Shown: positions 1-7,611 of the stretch, piece after piece | Layout of the letters: the number at the start of each line of letters is the position of its first letter | Position numbering within the stretch: position 1 is the first letter of the stretch | Assembly (NCBI RefSeq): GCF_020216685.1 | Contig: NZ_JAIWNS010000146.1 | Span: 1 to 12,963 of the forward strand | DNA from: Methanospirillum hungatei | GTDB lineage: Archaea > Halobacteriota > Methanomicrobia > Methanomicrobiales > Methanospirillaceae | Reading direction: 5' to 3' | Length of the DNA stretch: 12,963 nucleotides | Translations under genes and position numbers: made by a program | The notes under the pieces: generated by a model | What the model was told of the DNA's origin: nothing | Databases searched by the model: none | The model's input: the letters and a program-made list of their open reading frames with translations, nothing else

Positions 1-38
1 CGGGTTCGGGTTACTATGAGACCCCCTGGCTGATTTTT

Positions 39-950
39 TTATGTAATTTTGTGTATCTCAGTCTGCTCCTTCATAAGATGCTCAACATTTCGAAGGCCAT
101 AGCCATCAAGAAGAAATCCAAATCCGATGATTCCCACAATCACAGCCAGTATGCCGACCAAAATCTCGAGCAGTATGTCAGGGACAAAGATGGTGAGAGC
201 ACCAAATGCCAGGGAACCAATCCCCATCCCCATAGAAAGCCATAACCCTTGGGGAATCTCCTTTTTTTCTTTTATCACCCGTCTCAAAGATACATAGGCA
301 CTCCCCAAGAACCATATGGCGAGGATAAACAGAATGATGACCAGATATAATTCCCACAGTATTGCCATAATGATGCCTCCGATCATTATTAAAAATCCAT
401 TCACAACATCCTTTTTTGAATGCTCTTTTCGCTTACCCATATATAACCCATGGGCAAGAATCAGGGCACCGGTAAAAAATACAATCGAAGGGAGAATCAC
501 AGAAAAAAGCCGTTCATCCTGATTGAGTGCAATCATGAGAAGGATACCACTGATGGAGAGCAGGATTATCCCAAGCACCATCCGATACTCCCATGTTAAG
601 CGTTGATCTTTAATAAAATCAGGTTCAGGGTTCTTTTTGGCATCCCTGGCGGTCATATATATTGTCTGTACCGTCTCCAGGATCATAAGGACCAGGGGGG
701 CGTCATCGATAAGATGAAGGAAAGGATTTTTTTCCGGATCATACCGGTCAAGGTGAACCCGGTATTCGGTTTTTGTCTCATGAAGATGATACTGACCATT
801 CCGGTAACTTGCAATGGTATCATGAGAGGGGACATTAATCGGAGAGAATTTCCATTCAGGCCCCAAAGGCACTGTCAGCAGATCTTTGGGGATTACCACT
901 TCCCAAATGCCCTGATGGAGGGCTGACAAGTATTCATATATGTCTGACAT
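39..950 (-). CDS. HdeD/DUF308-like multipass membrane protein
   Basis: A 303-residue integral membrane protein of unknown function. The first ~120 residues are soluble and probably cytoplasmic. Six hydrophobic segments follow at about 122-142, 148-170, 182-199, 201-222, 235-255 and 260-282, paired by short loops. The Gly-rich helices with short charged loops resemble the six-helix HdeD/DUF308 fold, but the family call rests on topology and composition, not on a diagnostic motif. The ATG at 950 is preferred over a GTG nine bases upstream (959), because GGTG (960-957) then sits six bases ahead of the ATG as a Shine-Dalgarno site. HdeD of enterobacteria is linked to acid resistance; nothing here shows that role. 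The soluble N-terminal domain is not part of HdeD itself and I do not recognise it. The gene diverges from the membrane protein at 1105. Confidence 0.8.
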   Translation of the reverse strand: MSDIYEYLSALHQGIWEVVIPKDLLTVPLGPEWKFSPINVPSHDTIASYRNGQYHLHETKTEYRVHLDRYDPEKNPFLHLIDDAPLVLMILETVQTIYMTARDAKKNPEPDFIKDQRLTWEYRMVLGIILLSISGILLMIALNQDERLFSVILPSIVFFTGALILAHGLYMGKRKEHSKKDVVNGFLIMIGGIIMAILWELYLVIILFILAIWFLGSAYVSLRRVIKEKKEIPQGLWLSMGMGIGSLAFGALTIFVPDILLEILVGILAVIVGIIGFGFLLDGYGLRNVEHLMKEQTEIHKIT

Positions 951-990
951 ATGACACACCCATGCTTTTTTCGGCCAAACCTTATGTTTG

Positions 991-1000
991 AGTATATCTG
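991..1000 (-). promoter_or_regulatory. Candidate TATA box for the HdeD-like gene
   Basis: Read on the minus strand this is CAGATATACT. A start of transcription about 25 bp downstream would fall near 970 and leave a leader of about 20 bases before the ATG at 950. Position and sequence fit an archaeal box A, but the match is modest. Confidence 0.35.
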
Positions 1001-1082
1001 TGTGTGATAAGAGTAAAAATCACCGGTCTGGCCATTGATGTTTCGTGGTGAGCATATGGGCTGTTTCGATTCATTTATTTCC

Positions 1083-1091
1083 TTTTAAATA
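1083..1091 (+). promoter_or_regulatory. Candidate TATA box near the 1105 gene
   Basis: TTTTAAATA is a good archaeal TATA box. It lies only 14-22 bp before the GTG at 1105, so a normal 25-bp spacing puts the transcription start at about 1110, just inside the annotated gene. Either the spacing is short and the message is leaderless, or another promoter is used, or translation starts later. Confidence 0.4.
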
Positions 1092-1104
1092 GATTATTCA
1101 GGCA

Positions 1105-2211
1105 GTGGTAATAAAGAGAGAAAATTCTACCTGGACCGGAGAGCTCCATCCTGGTTCACCGGACAAGATAGTATCACAAGAGATTGAACGCCTTGAAGAT
1201 CTGCGTCAAACAATAACCCATGAAACCATCTGTAGAGCATCGTTTGCAGTACTCATTGGGATCATCCTGGCAAATATCCTGCTCATATGGCATTATCGGT
1301 CCACATACCTCTTTCTTTGGGTAGCGGCGAGTCTATATTTTTATCTGTTTTATCCGATGCTGCCACTTGCTCTTTTTCCCTTTAGAATGGTACATCAGAA
1401 ATTATCAGGACAGCCCCCAATGAAGAAAAAGGATACTTCATTGTTACAATGGGCAAAAGAACTGAAAATATTTTCAAATAAACGGGTGGGATATCAGCTC
1501 TTCCTACGGTTTTTTCTGCTCAGCATGATTCCGATCACGTATGGCGTTTTTTGCATATACGGACTGTCGGTCATCTTTACCATCATTATCGCGTATACGA
1601 GTAATTTTTCAACAGATACCCTCATTCTGCTTTTAATTCAGTGTCTTGGGATAATCATATTCTATGCAGAGATATTCATTTTCAGAGGAAGAATGCTGTA
1701 CCGGACTCACCTCCGTCTGAAAAACCGGATGATAAGCCATCGAAGAATTATCGTCTTTACCATCCTTGGATCAATTCTTATTGCCATTACAACAATCCTC
1801 GTCATCCTTATGATCGTGGCGATGGTCATGCCTGCATTTACCCTGACAAAATACGTGAATATGATAGCCTTTTCATATGCCGGAAGAGATTATAGTGTAC
1901 TCATGCTCCTTTTCTCGCAGTTTGTCATAATGCAGTATCTGCAAAGTTATCTGAGCAGAAAAATTGCCCTTACAATGATATCTGAATTCATAGACAAACT
2001 GAAAAAAATTCAGGGAGCAGACATCGAAGAGAGGAGAGGAGAGGAAGAGACCAAAGCAGAAAGTCTTCTTCTGGAGAGCAGACTGTACGCGTATAACCGA
2101 AGACAGATGCTTGGCCTGTATCCCTCATACTCAATTGGAGTAAATATCCCGGTTCTGCTTTCCATAAAAGATCTGAAATCACTTCAGGAGATCTTTTTTG
2201 ACTCATCCTGA
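1105..2211 (+). CDS. Hypothetical six-helix membrane protein
   Basis: A 368-residue protein I do not recognise. The N-terminal ~42 residues are polar. Strongly hydrophobic stretches follow at about 43-63, 68-95, 132-166 (long), 171-193, 214-245 and 258-283. The last ~80 residues are charged and helical (Glu/Arg-rich around 305-320) and probably cytoplasmic. No catalytic or transport motif is visible. The start is a GTG; the frame opens at 1093 after a TAG, there is no ATG for the first ~94 codons, and only a weak AGG precedes it, so the GTG is the best available start but is not certain. The gene ends 16 bp from the stop of the convergent sensor kinase, so the two 3' ends nearly meet. Being next to a sensor kinase does not prove a functional link, since the strands are opposite. 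Confidence 0.75.
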   Translation: MVIKRENSTWTGELHPGSPDKIVSQEIERLEDLRQTITHETICRASFAVLIGIILANILLIWHYRSTYLFLWVAASLYFYLFYPMLPLALFPFRMVHQKLSGQPPMKKKDTSLLQWAKELKIFSNKRVGYQLFLRFFLLSMIPITYGVFCIYGLSVIFTIIIAYTSNFSTDTLILLLIQCLGIIIFYAEIFIFRGRMLYRTHLRLKNRMISHRRIIVFTILGSILIAITTILVILMIVAMVMPAFTLTKYVNMIAFSYAGRDYSVLMLLFSQFVIMQYLQSYLSRKIALTMISEFIDKLKKIQGADIEERRGEEETKAESLLLESRLYAYNRRQMLGLYPSYSIGVNIPVLLSIKDLKSLQEIFFDSS

Positions 2212-2227
2212 TACCGCTAAAGAGAAT

Positions 2228-4918
2228 TCAGGATTGATGTATTTTAAAATAGGTGGAAGGGACATGTATTTCGAAAACAACTCCCTTTCCAACGGTTCCA
2301 ACCTCCTGAATGGTACAATGGGTGATTGAAAGAATCTCCCTGACAAGAAAGAGACCATATCCGGTATGCGATCCAAAACCCCGGTTAAAAATCTGTTCCT
2401 TTATTGAATCCTCAATCCCTTTTCCATCATCAGCATAGGAGATATACAGCATATCCTGCTCTTCCCTGGCAGTAACCCTGACTTCACTTACCGTCCCGCC
2501 ATGTCTCAGTGTGTTATCTACCAGGTTTGCAAACACCCTTCCAAGCATTGCATCTGCATAGATATCGTAATTAATGTTATCCTGAGTAAATCTGATTTCC
2601 TTTGGAAGGACTCGGATAATAGTCTCTTCAATGATAGCCGGCAGGGATTGCCAGACCGGGGAGGTGATTCCCAGGTTCTGATAATCCCTGGTGAAAAGAA
2701 TCTGGCGGTATATGGTATCCAGTGCTGTATCGACCGGCTGAAGGTAGGATGAAGCAGCCTGATCGCTGATCTCATCCCTGATAAGATCCATTGCCCCGGT
2801 CAGGACGGTAAGCGTATTGAGGATGTCATGACGGGTTGTCTCGGAAAGAAGGTTTAATTTTTTATTCGCCTCGCGAAGCCCTTCTTCGTTCATCTTCTGT
2901 TCGGTTACATCTTCAAGGGTTTCAAGTGCACCCCAGACATCACCATTTGAATCACGAAGTAATGCTCCGGTAAAATAAAGCCAGATTCCATGCTCACCCA
3001 GATGGGAGAAAAATCCAATTGATGACCAGGCATCTTTCACAAGAGTTGATTGTTTTGCATTGCCTTTGTACCATAATACGAGATCATCAATCCTGCCGTC
3101 AAGTATCAGATCCGCGATACAGGGACGTGGTTCAGGATAAAATGCCCTCCAATGCTCATCTGTTCCGATAACCTCATTCGAGGGAATTCCACTGTAGACA
3201 GAGAGGGCCTGATTCCAATAGACTACCTTGTGATTTTTATCTATCACAAATTGCGGGATTGGTGATTCCTGTAAGATGGCATTGAGCATTGCCCTGCTCT
3301 CCCGAAGGGAGTGCTCTACCTGTTCATACAGTCTGGCAGCATGATGGATTGTACCGATACAGGCATGACGACCTTTATACTCTCCAATCCGTAATGAGAT
3401 AATTACCGATACTTTGGTTTTTTTATCTTTATGCAGAAACCGGATTTCAGATGATTCAATGATTACATCATATTCCTTTGAATTATGACATTTCCATATC
3501 AGTTCATCACGGTATTCAGGGGAGATATATTCATACATGGGGCTTCCCAGTATTTCATCACGGGAATATCCGATAATATTGGCAAATGTCGCATTACAAA
3601 AGACAATCAGATCATCCTGAACGATGAAAACTCCGTCTTCAATATGTTCCACCAAAAACCGGTATAACTCCTCGTTCTCACGGAGAGCCATTGAGGTCTT
3701 TTTGATATCAGTAATATCCCGGATATTTCCCTCTACTCCGGCAAACGCACCATTTTTGTCATAATATACATGAGTATTGGTCGAGACCCATATGGGTGTT
3801 TTATCCCTTTTTAGCAGAGGGGTTTCATAATTATATACTGAACCTTTTTTTTGTAAAATCTCCATCAGTTTTTGCCGTTCATCAGGATTCTGATAAAAGG
3901 TGTCAGCAATATTTTTTCCGATGATTTCATCAAGAGAGTCATACCCGAACAGCCGAAGAGCACTCGGGCTTGCCATGATAAGATTTCCCTGTGCGTCACT
4001 CCGGTAAAAAACGTCCTGGGTATTTTCTATAACCGAACGATACCGTTCTTCACTCTCCTTTAAATTTTCCCGGCTCTCATTCAGTTCCAGAAACTGATGT
4101 TTTAGTTCATCCTCTGATGAGGCAATCTCCTCATATGCTGCATTTAACTCCTCCAGAGCGCGTTTGGCCTCAGTAACATCGGTAGCCACCTCAAGCCTGA
4201 CATCACGTCCATCAGGCCATCTGATTACCCGATCAACGATTGAATAATACCGGTTAAATACTGAGTTATAATGTTCCCAGGAGTAAGGAAGAGGTTTTTG
4301 TGAGAATATGATTGAATTTGTACAAAATTCACAGGGTGTTTTCCTGTTTTGGAACTCTTCATAACAGATCCTCCCAATAACATCATGACCAAGAAAATTC
4401 TGAAAACTTTTATTCACATACAGAATTTCATAGGTTTTTGGATCACTGACATACACAACCTGATCAAGACTGTCAAAAATTGAGAGCAGTTGCTGGCGTT
4501 CCTGTTCGAGAATTTTTTCCGCATGCTTCTGCTTAATTGCATGATCCACCTTGGATTTCAGCTCGGCAAACTGAGCTTTTGGATCTCCTCCTTTCTGGAG
4601 GTAAAAATCTGCTCCATTATTGAGTGCTTCGATAACAACCTCTTCTCTGCCCCGTCCGGTAAAGATAATAAACGGAATATTTTCATCAAAAGCCCGGACT
4701 TCTTTGAGGAATTCAACACCGTTCATCCCAGGCATCTCATAATCAGAGATGATAGCATCGTACTCTTTTTCCCTTAATCTTTCCAGGCCGAGAGACGCCG
4801 ATAAAGCCGTGTCAACCTTAAGGTCGCCGCTTCGTTCTAGAAACAGTTTACAGAGATCAAGCAGGAATTCCTCATCATCAACACAGAGTACCTGATACAA
4901 AGAATCGGATCCGGACAT
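2228..4918 (-). CDS. REC-PAS(x4) sensor histidine kinase
   Basis: An 896-residue soluble two-component protein with no membrane segment, so it senses something inside the cell. Order: an N-terminal receiver domain (~8-125) with acidic pair D14/D15, phospho-acceptor D59 in SDYEMPGMNG, T87 and K109; PAS domains at about 145-250, 292-405, 415-530 and 545-675; a short coiled linker; then a kinase core with H-box RHDILN (H697), N-box around N798/N802, G1 box DDGKG (830-834) and G2 box GYGL (853-856). The known chemistry of the family is autophosphorylation on the H-box His and transfer to an Asp; here the Asp may be in the same chain or in a partner not present in this window. PAS1 has a Cys cluster (C185, C196, C199) that could bind a metal or sense redox state (inference). 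The ATG at 4918 has GAGGGAG about 8 bases upstream. The signal is unknown. Confidence 0.95.
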   Translation of the reverse strand: MSGSDSLYQVLCVDDEEFLLDLCKLFLERSGDLKVDTALSASLGLERLREKEYDAIISDYEMPGMNGVEFLKEVRAFDENIPFIIFTGRGREEVVIEALNNGADFYLQKGGDPKAQFAELKSKVDHAIKQKHAEKILEQERQQLLSIFDSLDQVVYVSDPKTYEILYVNKSFQNFLGHDVIGRICYEEFQNRKTPCEFCTNSIIFSQKPLPYSWEHYNSVFNRYYSIVDRVIRWPDGRDVRLEVATDVTEAKRALEELNAAYEEIASSEDELKHQFLELNESRENLKESEERYRSVIENTQDVFYRSDAQGNLIMASPSALRLFGYDSLDEIIGKNIADTFYQNPDERQKLMEILQKKGSVYNYETPLLKRDKTPIWVSTNTHVYYDKNGAFAGVEGNIRDITDIKKTSMALRENEELYRFLVEHIEDGVFIVQDDLIVFCNATFANIIGYSRDEILGSPMYEYISPEYRDELIWKCHNSKEYDVIIESSEIRFLHKDKKTKVSVIISLRIGEYKGRHACIGTIHHAARLYEQVEHSLRESRAMLNAILQESPIPQFVIDKNHKVVYWNQALSVYSGIPSNEVIGTDEHWRAFYPEPRPCIADLILDGRIDDLVLWYKGNAKQSTLVKDAWSSIGFFSHLGEHGIWLYFTGALLRDSNGDVWGALETLEDVTEQKMNEEGLREANKKLNLLSETTRHDILNTLTVLTGAMDLIRDEISDQAASSYLQPVDTALDTIYRQILFTRDYQNLGITSPVWQSLPAIIEETIIRVLPKEIRFTQDNINYDIYADAMLGRVFANLVDNTLRHGGTVSEVRVTAREEQDMLYISYADDGKGIEDSIKEQIFNRGFGSHTGYGLFLVREILSITHCTIQEVGTVGKGVVFEIHVPSTYFKIHQS

Positions 4919-4950
4919 GAAGAACTCCCTCTACTATACCTAACAAATTC

Positions 4951-4963
4951 TAAATTATTAAAG
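4951..4963 (-). promoter_or_regulatory. Candidate TATA box for the sensor kinase
   Basis: On the minus strand the segment reads CTTTAATAATTTA, an AT-rich box A-like stretch centred about 39 bp ahead of the kinase ATG. It implies a short leader of roughly a dozen bases that would include the Shine-Dalgarno site. Confidence 0.4.
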
Positions 4964-5005
4964 GCTTGCCTGCGTTTGAACAGATATCCGGTGATCATTC
5001 ATACA

Positions 5006-5015
5006 TTTATAAATA
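5006..5015 (+). promoter_or_regulatory. TATA box for the 83-residue Cys protein
   Basis: TTTATAAATA is close to the archaeal consensus. Transcription would begin near 5036 and give a leader of about 47 bases before the ATG at 5083. It lies back to back with the sensor kinase promoter in a 164-bp intergenic region. Confidence 0.55.
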
Positions 5016-5082
5016 AACAGAACCCATATATGAACCGATTCAATTTTAATACGATGATTTTCAGCAAAGGATATTCAGTTCT

Positions 5083-5334
5083 ATGATACCGCCGATTCTT
5101 GTCAGACAGATTCGACCATGCGAAGAATGCATATTTTTCAATACCCTGGAAGAATTCTGTACCCTGCATGATGAGGCTTTGTACGGGGAAAGACTGGAGC
5201 GGTGGGAACGTGAAGATCCTACATTACCATGCCCGTATCATTTTACCCCTGATGAGATCATGGAACTTATCGAACAGAACCCAGGACTGGAGGACAAGCC
5301 ACTTATGAACCAGAAAATCTGGATGGCCAGATAG
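5083..5334 (+). CDS. Small Cys/His-rich hypothetical protein
   Basis: An 83-residue protein I do not recognise. It carries C13-x2-C16, C26-x2-H29 and C50-x2-H53, a spacing that could form one or two metal sites (zinc or iron-sulfur); this is inference from the motif only. The rest is acidic, with a Trp/Glu/Arg-rich middle and a C-terminal helix beginning near TPDEIMELIEQ. There is no signal peptide or membrane segment. The ATG has AAAGGAT ten bases upstream and a good TATA box further up. It diverges from the sensor kinase and converges, six bases apart, with the UPF0316-like gene. Another frame over the same DNA is also open for 69 codons but lacks the Cys pattern and a ribosome site, so it is treated as a shadow. 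Confidence 0.7.
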   Translation: MIPPILVRQIRPCEECIFFNTLEEFCTLHDEALYGERLERWEREDPTLPCPYHFTPDEIMELIEQNPGLEDKPLMNQKIWMAR

Positions 5335-5340
5335 TCAGGA

Positions 5341-5943
5341 TCATTTTCTCTTTCCAATAAATAGAAATGGTCGTTTAAAGAATGAAAATGGATTGTTTTT
5401 ATCCTCTATCGGATAGATCCCTTCACTTGCTGATCTGACATCCTCAATAGTATAAAATGCATGGGGGTTAAAGTCACGAATCAGGACCGCCAGATGAGGA
5501 ATTTTTGCTCGTTTTACCACCATGAAGATGATAGTAACCTCACCATTCGCTCCCTGTGCGGTAATATTTGTCACTCCATAGCCGTACTGCCGTAATCGGG
5601 CGATAAATTCTTTTGTCGGGAGCGGAGTTATCAGACGAATGATCGCCATGCCCAGTTTCATCCGTTCTTCGAGTTCCATACCGATGTAGGTTCCGGCTGC
5701 AAATCCCGCACCATAAGCAATATAACAGATGGGATTGGTGATGTTAGCCATAACCTGTCCGATGGCAAGCAGCCAGATCGTAACTTCAAAAAATCCAAAT
5801 ATCGGAGCTATAAACTTAAAACCCCGTGAAATCATGATATATCGGATGGTACCGATGGAGACATCACATATACGGGCCAGAAATATGAGTACCGGGATCA
5901 ATCCAAATGTAAAGAGATCAGATGAGAGAAACCCGACATCCAT
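5341..5943 (-). CDS. UPF0316 membrane protein (DUF5698-DUF2179)
   Basis: A 200-residue protein. Three membrane helices lie at about 10-28, 43-62 and 68-88; the first ends in ARICDVSIGTIRYIMISRG, matching the conserved 'ARxxDVSxGTIR' stretch at the start of UPF0316 proteins. The C-terminal half (~105-180) has the alternating beta/alpha pattern of DUF2179, ending in FYTIEDVRSASEGIYP. The biochemical role of the family is unknown. The reading frame is open up to 6180, but I start at the ATG at 5943: UPF0316 proteins are usually about 170-200 residues and start shortly before helix 1, a TATA-like box lies 28-40 bp upstream, and the 79 extra residues look non-coding (Cys/Arg/Tyr-rich, no domain). 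No clear Shine-Dalgarno site precedes 5943. The C-terminal tail is basic. Confidence 0.85.
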   Translation of the reverse strand: MDVGFLSSDLFTFGLIPVLIFLARICDVSIGTIRYIMISRGFKFIAPIFGFFEVTIWLLAIGQVMANITNPICYIAYGAGFAAGTYIGMELEERMKLGMAIIRLITPLPTKEFIARLRQYGYGVTNITAQGANGEVTIIFMVVKRAKIPHLAVLIRDFNPHAFYTIEDVRSASEGIYPIEDKNNPFSFFKRPFLFIGKRK

Positions 5944-5970
5944 AGGATCAATTGAATAATCAGGTCCCGG

Positions 5971-5983
5971 TCTAATTATAGTT
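5971..5983 (-). promoter_or_regulatory. Candidate TATA box for the UPF0316 gene
   Basis: On the minus strand it reads AACTATAATTAGA. A start of transcription near 5951-5955 would leave a very short leader, consistent with the lack of a clear ribosome site and with translation from the ATG at 5943 instead of the upstream extension. Confidence 0.4.
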
Positions 5984-6078
5984 ACTGGAAATGATTCCTG
6001 AATGGTGTCATACCATCTATGAATGGACACTAACCAGTCAAAGGAAGCATCATCGGTAGAACAATAAAAACGGACCAG

Positions 6079-6086
6079 ATATAAAG
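6079..6086 (+). promoter_or_regulatory. Candidate TATA box for the usp gene
   Basis: ATATAAAG would place transcription near 6107 and give a leader of about 75 bases before the usp ATG. The leader contains AGACCACC (6101-6108) and GGTGTCT (6118-6124), which can pair with one bulged base. A second weaker box, GTATAC at 6144-6149, is closer to the gene. The rest of 5944-6182 shows nothing else that I can support. Confidence 0.35.
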
Positions 6087-6182
6087 AACACCGAAAAAAA
6101 AGACCACCATCAATACGGGTGTCTGGACCTCTAGAGACAATCCGGTATACTGATACGTAACCGGAGCAATACTCTAGCAATT

Positions 6183-6626
6183 ATGTCTGGTACAATGCTT
6201 GTTGCAGTGGACGGATCTCCTGAAGGTTATAATGCTCTCATCTGGGTTTTAGAGCACATAAAAGAGGAAGGACGAGCCTGTGCACTGTATGTTATATCAC
6301 CTGCCAAGTATGCGGCCATTGATGGAGCTGCCGGATATGAGGGCATATCAACCCTCCATGAAATTCGGGAAAAACTGGTGCAGGATGAGAAGGAGCAGGT
6401 CACTAACAGGATCAAAGAGCTGGCACATGACCGGAATGTGGATATTGAAATCATCGTACGGACCGGTGATCCGAGAAGTGAGATATTACAAACCGCGGAA
6501 GAAGTCGGGGCAGATCTGATCGCTGTCGGATCAACCGGAAAAGGACTGGGTGCCAGAATTCTGCTTGGAAGTGTCAGTACATATATTATGACCCATGCAA
6601 AAGTTACCACCGTTGTGGTCAGGTAA
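6183..6626 (+). CDS. UspA-family universal stress protein
   Basis: A 147-residue single-domain Usp. The N-terminal strand MLVAVDGS supplies the nucleotide-contacting Asp (D10). The C-terminal signature G-x2-G-x9-G-S is complete: G116, G119, G129, S130, within GSTGKGLGARILLGSVS. That signature marks the ATP-binding subclass of Usp proteins, which in known members form dimers and act in stress survival or as small regulators; the client here is unknown. The sequence is cytoplasmic with no extra domain. The ATG at 6183 has only a distant CGGAG (6162-6166), so initiation may rely on something else; an internal ATG at residue 5 has no better site. It is divergent from the UPF0316-like gene and followed at once by a perfect hairpin. 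Confidence 0.95.
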   Translation: MSGTMLVAVDGSPEGYNALIWVLEHIKEEGRACALYVISPAKYAAIDGAAGYEGISTLHEIREKLVQDEKEQVTNRIKELAHDRNVDIEIIVRTGDPRSEILQTAEEVGADLIAVGSTGKGLGARILLGSVSTYIMTHAKVTTVVVR

Positions 6627-6632
6627 GTTTTT

Positions 6633-6656
6633 TAACTTCAGAATAATCTGAAGTTA
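6633..6656 (+). terminator. Perfect hairpin after usp
   Basis: TAACTTCAGA and TCTGAAGTTA form a 10-bp perfect stem around the loop ATAA, starting six bases after the usp stop. A run of six T lies just before the stem (6628-6633), not after it, so this is not a textbook intrinsic terminator; it may instead shape the 3' end or be a protein site. AAGTTACCA occurs both at 6601-6609 (end of usp) and 6651-6659 (right arm). Confidence 0.5.
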
Positions 6657-6693
6657 CCATCGCTCTTTTATCTCCGTTCGTATAGTATAATGC

Positions 6694-7581
6694 ATGAAGA
6701 AATTTTCTGTACTTATGTTGCTCCTGCTTATCGGAGCTATGGTTACCGCCGGGTGCACTGCATTTGAGGGTACACAGCCGGCGAGTATCACCGATGACAC
6801 GCTCTCCCTTTCAAAGGCTGCTTACGAAAGTGAGAGTTATGCCTACGCTCCGGCCCCTGCCCCCCAGGCTACACGGTCAGCCGGTGGATATGACGGCATA
6901 TCGTCAGACAAAACAGGTGTCTCACTCCCTGAACAGAAGATCATCAGGACTGCTGATATCAAGATAGAGGTGATTAATGTTACAGAATCGGCAGAACGGG
7001 TAAAAGAGGTGGCAAAGCGGTACGATGGCCTGATACAGTCATCATCCGTCTATGCCGGAAGTCAGAACAGGTATTCAGGAACGGTTACGATACGGGTCCC
7101 AGCTGAACGTTTTGACAAAGCTCTTGCGGAGATAATTTCCATAGGAAAAGTTCTGTCAAGTTCAGTACAGGCTGATGATGTGACAGAAGAATATGTTGAT
7201 CTTGCAGCGCAACGCGATTCCCTTTCAAATCAGTTAGCCCAGTACAACCGCCTGCTTACAAAAGGACAGAATGTCTCAGAGATCCTTGTAGTTCAAAAGG
7301 AGATCGAACGTGTTCAGGTGCAGCTTGACCGGATTGTGGGAAGAATGAAGTACCTGGACAGCAGAACCTCCTTTTCGACCATAACCGTCAGCTTATCAGA
7401 ACCTGCACAGGTTGAGGCCCCGGGAGGGTATTCACTACCGGCAGTTATCAGTGACGGGATTGCCGGGTTTGTAGACACGGTGGTCTGGCTCTTTATTGCC
7501 ATTCTGACACTCCTGCCCCTTATCATTCTGGGTGGTGCAGGATACTGGGTCTATCAGCGATGGAAGAACCGATCAGAGTAA
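6694..7581 (+). CDS. DUF4349 lipoprotein
   Basis: A 295-residue secreted, membrane-anchored protein. It begins with a charged-hydrophobic signal peptide ending VTAGC, with C21 as the probable lipidated cysteine (the -3 residue Thr is slightly unusual). A Ser/Ala/Pro-rich linker (about 30-75, including APAPAPQ) follows. The DUF4349 domain covers about 80-290: a beta/alpha part starting IIRTADIKIEV, a coiled coil at about 165-218, the tail of the domain, and a C-terminal membrane helix at about 258-286 followed by a basic end. The function of DUF4349 is not established. No Shine-Dalgarno site precedes the ATG, but TTTTAT at 6666-6671 is about 25 bp upstream, so the message may be leaderless. 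PyrC follows 30 bp downstream on the same strand, so co-transcription is likely even though the functions look unrelated. Confidence 0.9.
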   Translation: MKKFSVLMLLLLIGAMVTAGCTAFEGTQPASITDDTLSLSKAAYESESYAYAPAPAPQATRSAGGYDGISSDKTGVSLPEQKIIRTADIKIEVINVTESAERVKEVAKRYDGLIQSSSVYAGSQNRYSGTVTIRVPAERFDKALAEIISIGKVLSSSVQADDVTEEYVDLAAQRDSLSNQLAQYNRLLTKGQNVSEILVVQKEIERVQVQLDRIVGRMKYLDSRTSFSTITVSLSEPAQVEAPGGYSLPAVISDGIAGFVDTVVWLFIAILTLLPLIILGGAGYWVYQRWKNRSE

Positions 7582-7611
7582 ACATTTCATACGGGTAACA
7601 TGTGAGAAGCG

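Noticed and set aside
603..926. 107-codon plus-strand ORF
   Set aside because: Antisense to the HdeD-like gene, whose helices and ribosome site are clear; the plus-strand frame has no domain or ribosome site.
5944..6180. N-terminal extension of the UPF0316 gene to 279 residues
   Set aside because: The extra 79 residues resemble no domain, exceed the family's usual length, and would run across a TATA-like box; the ATG at 5943 starts just before the first conserved helix.
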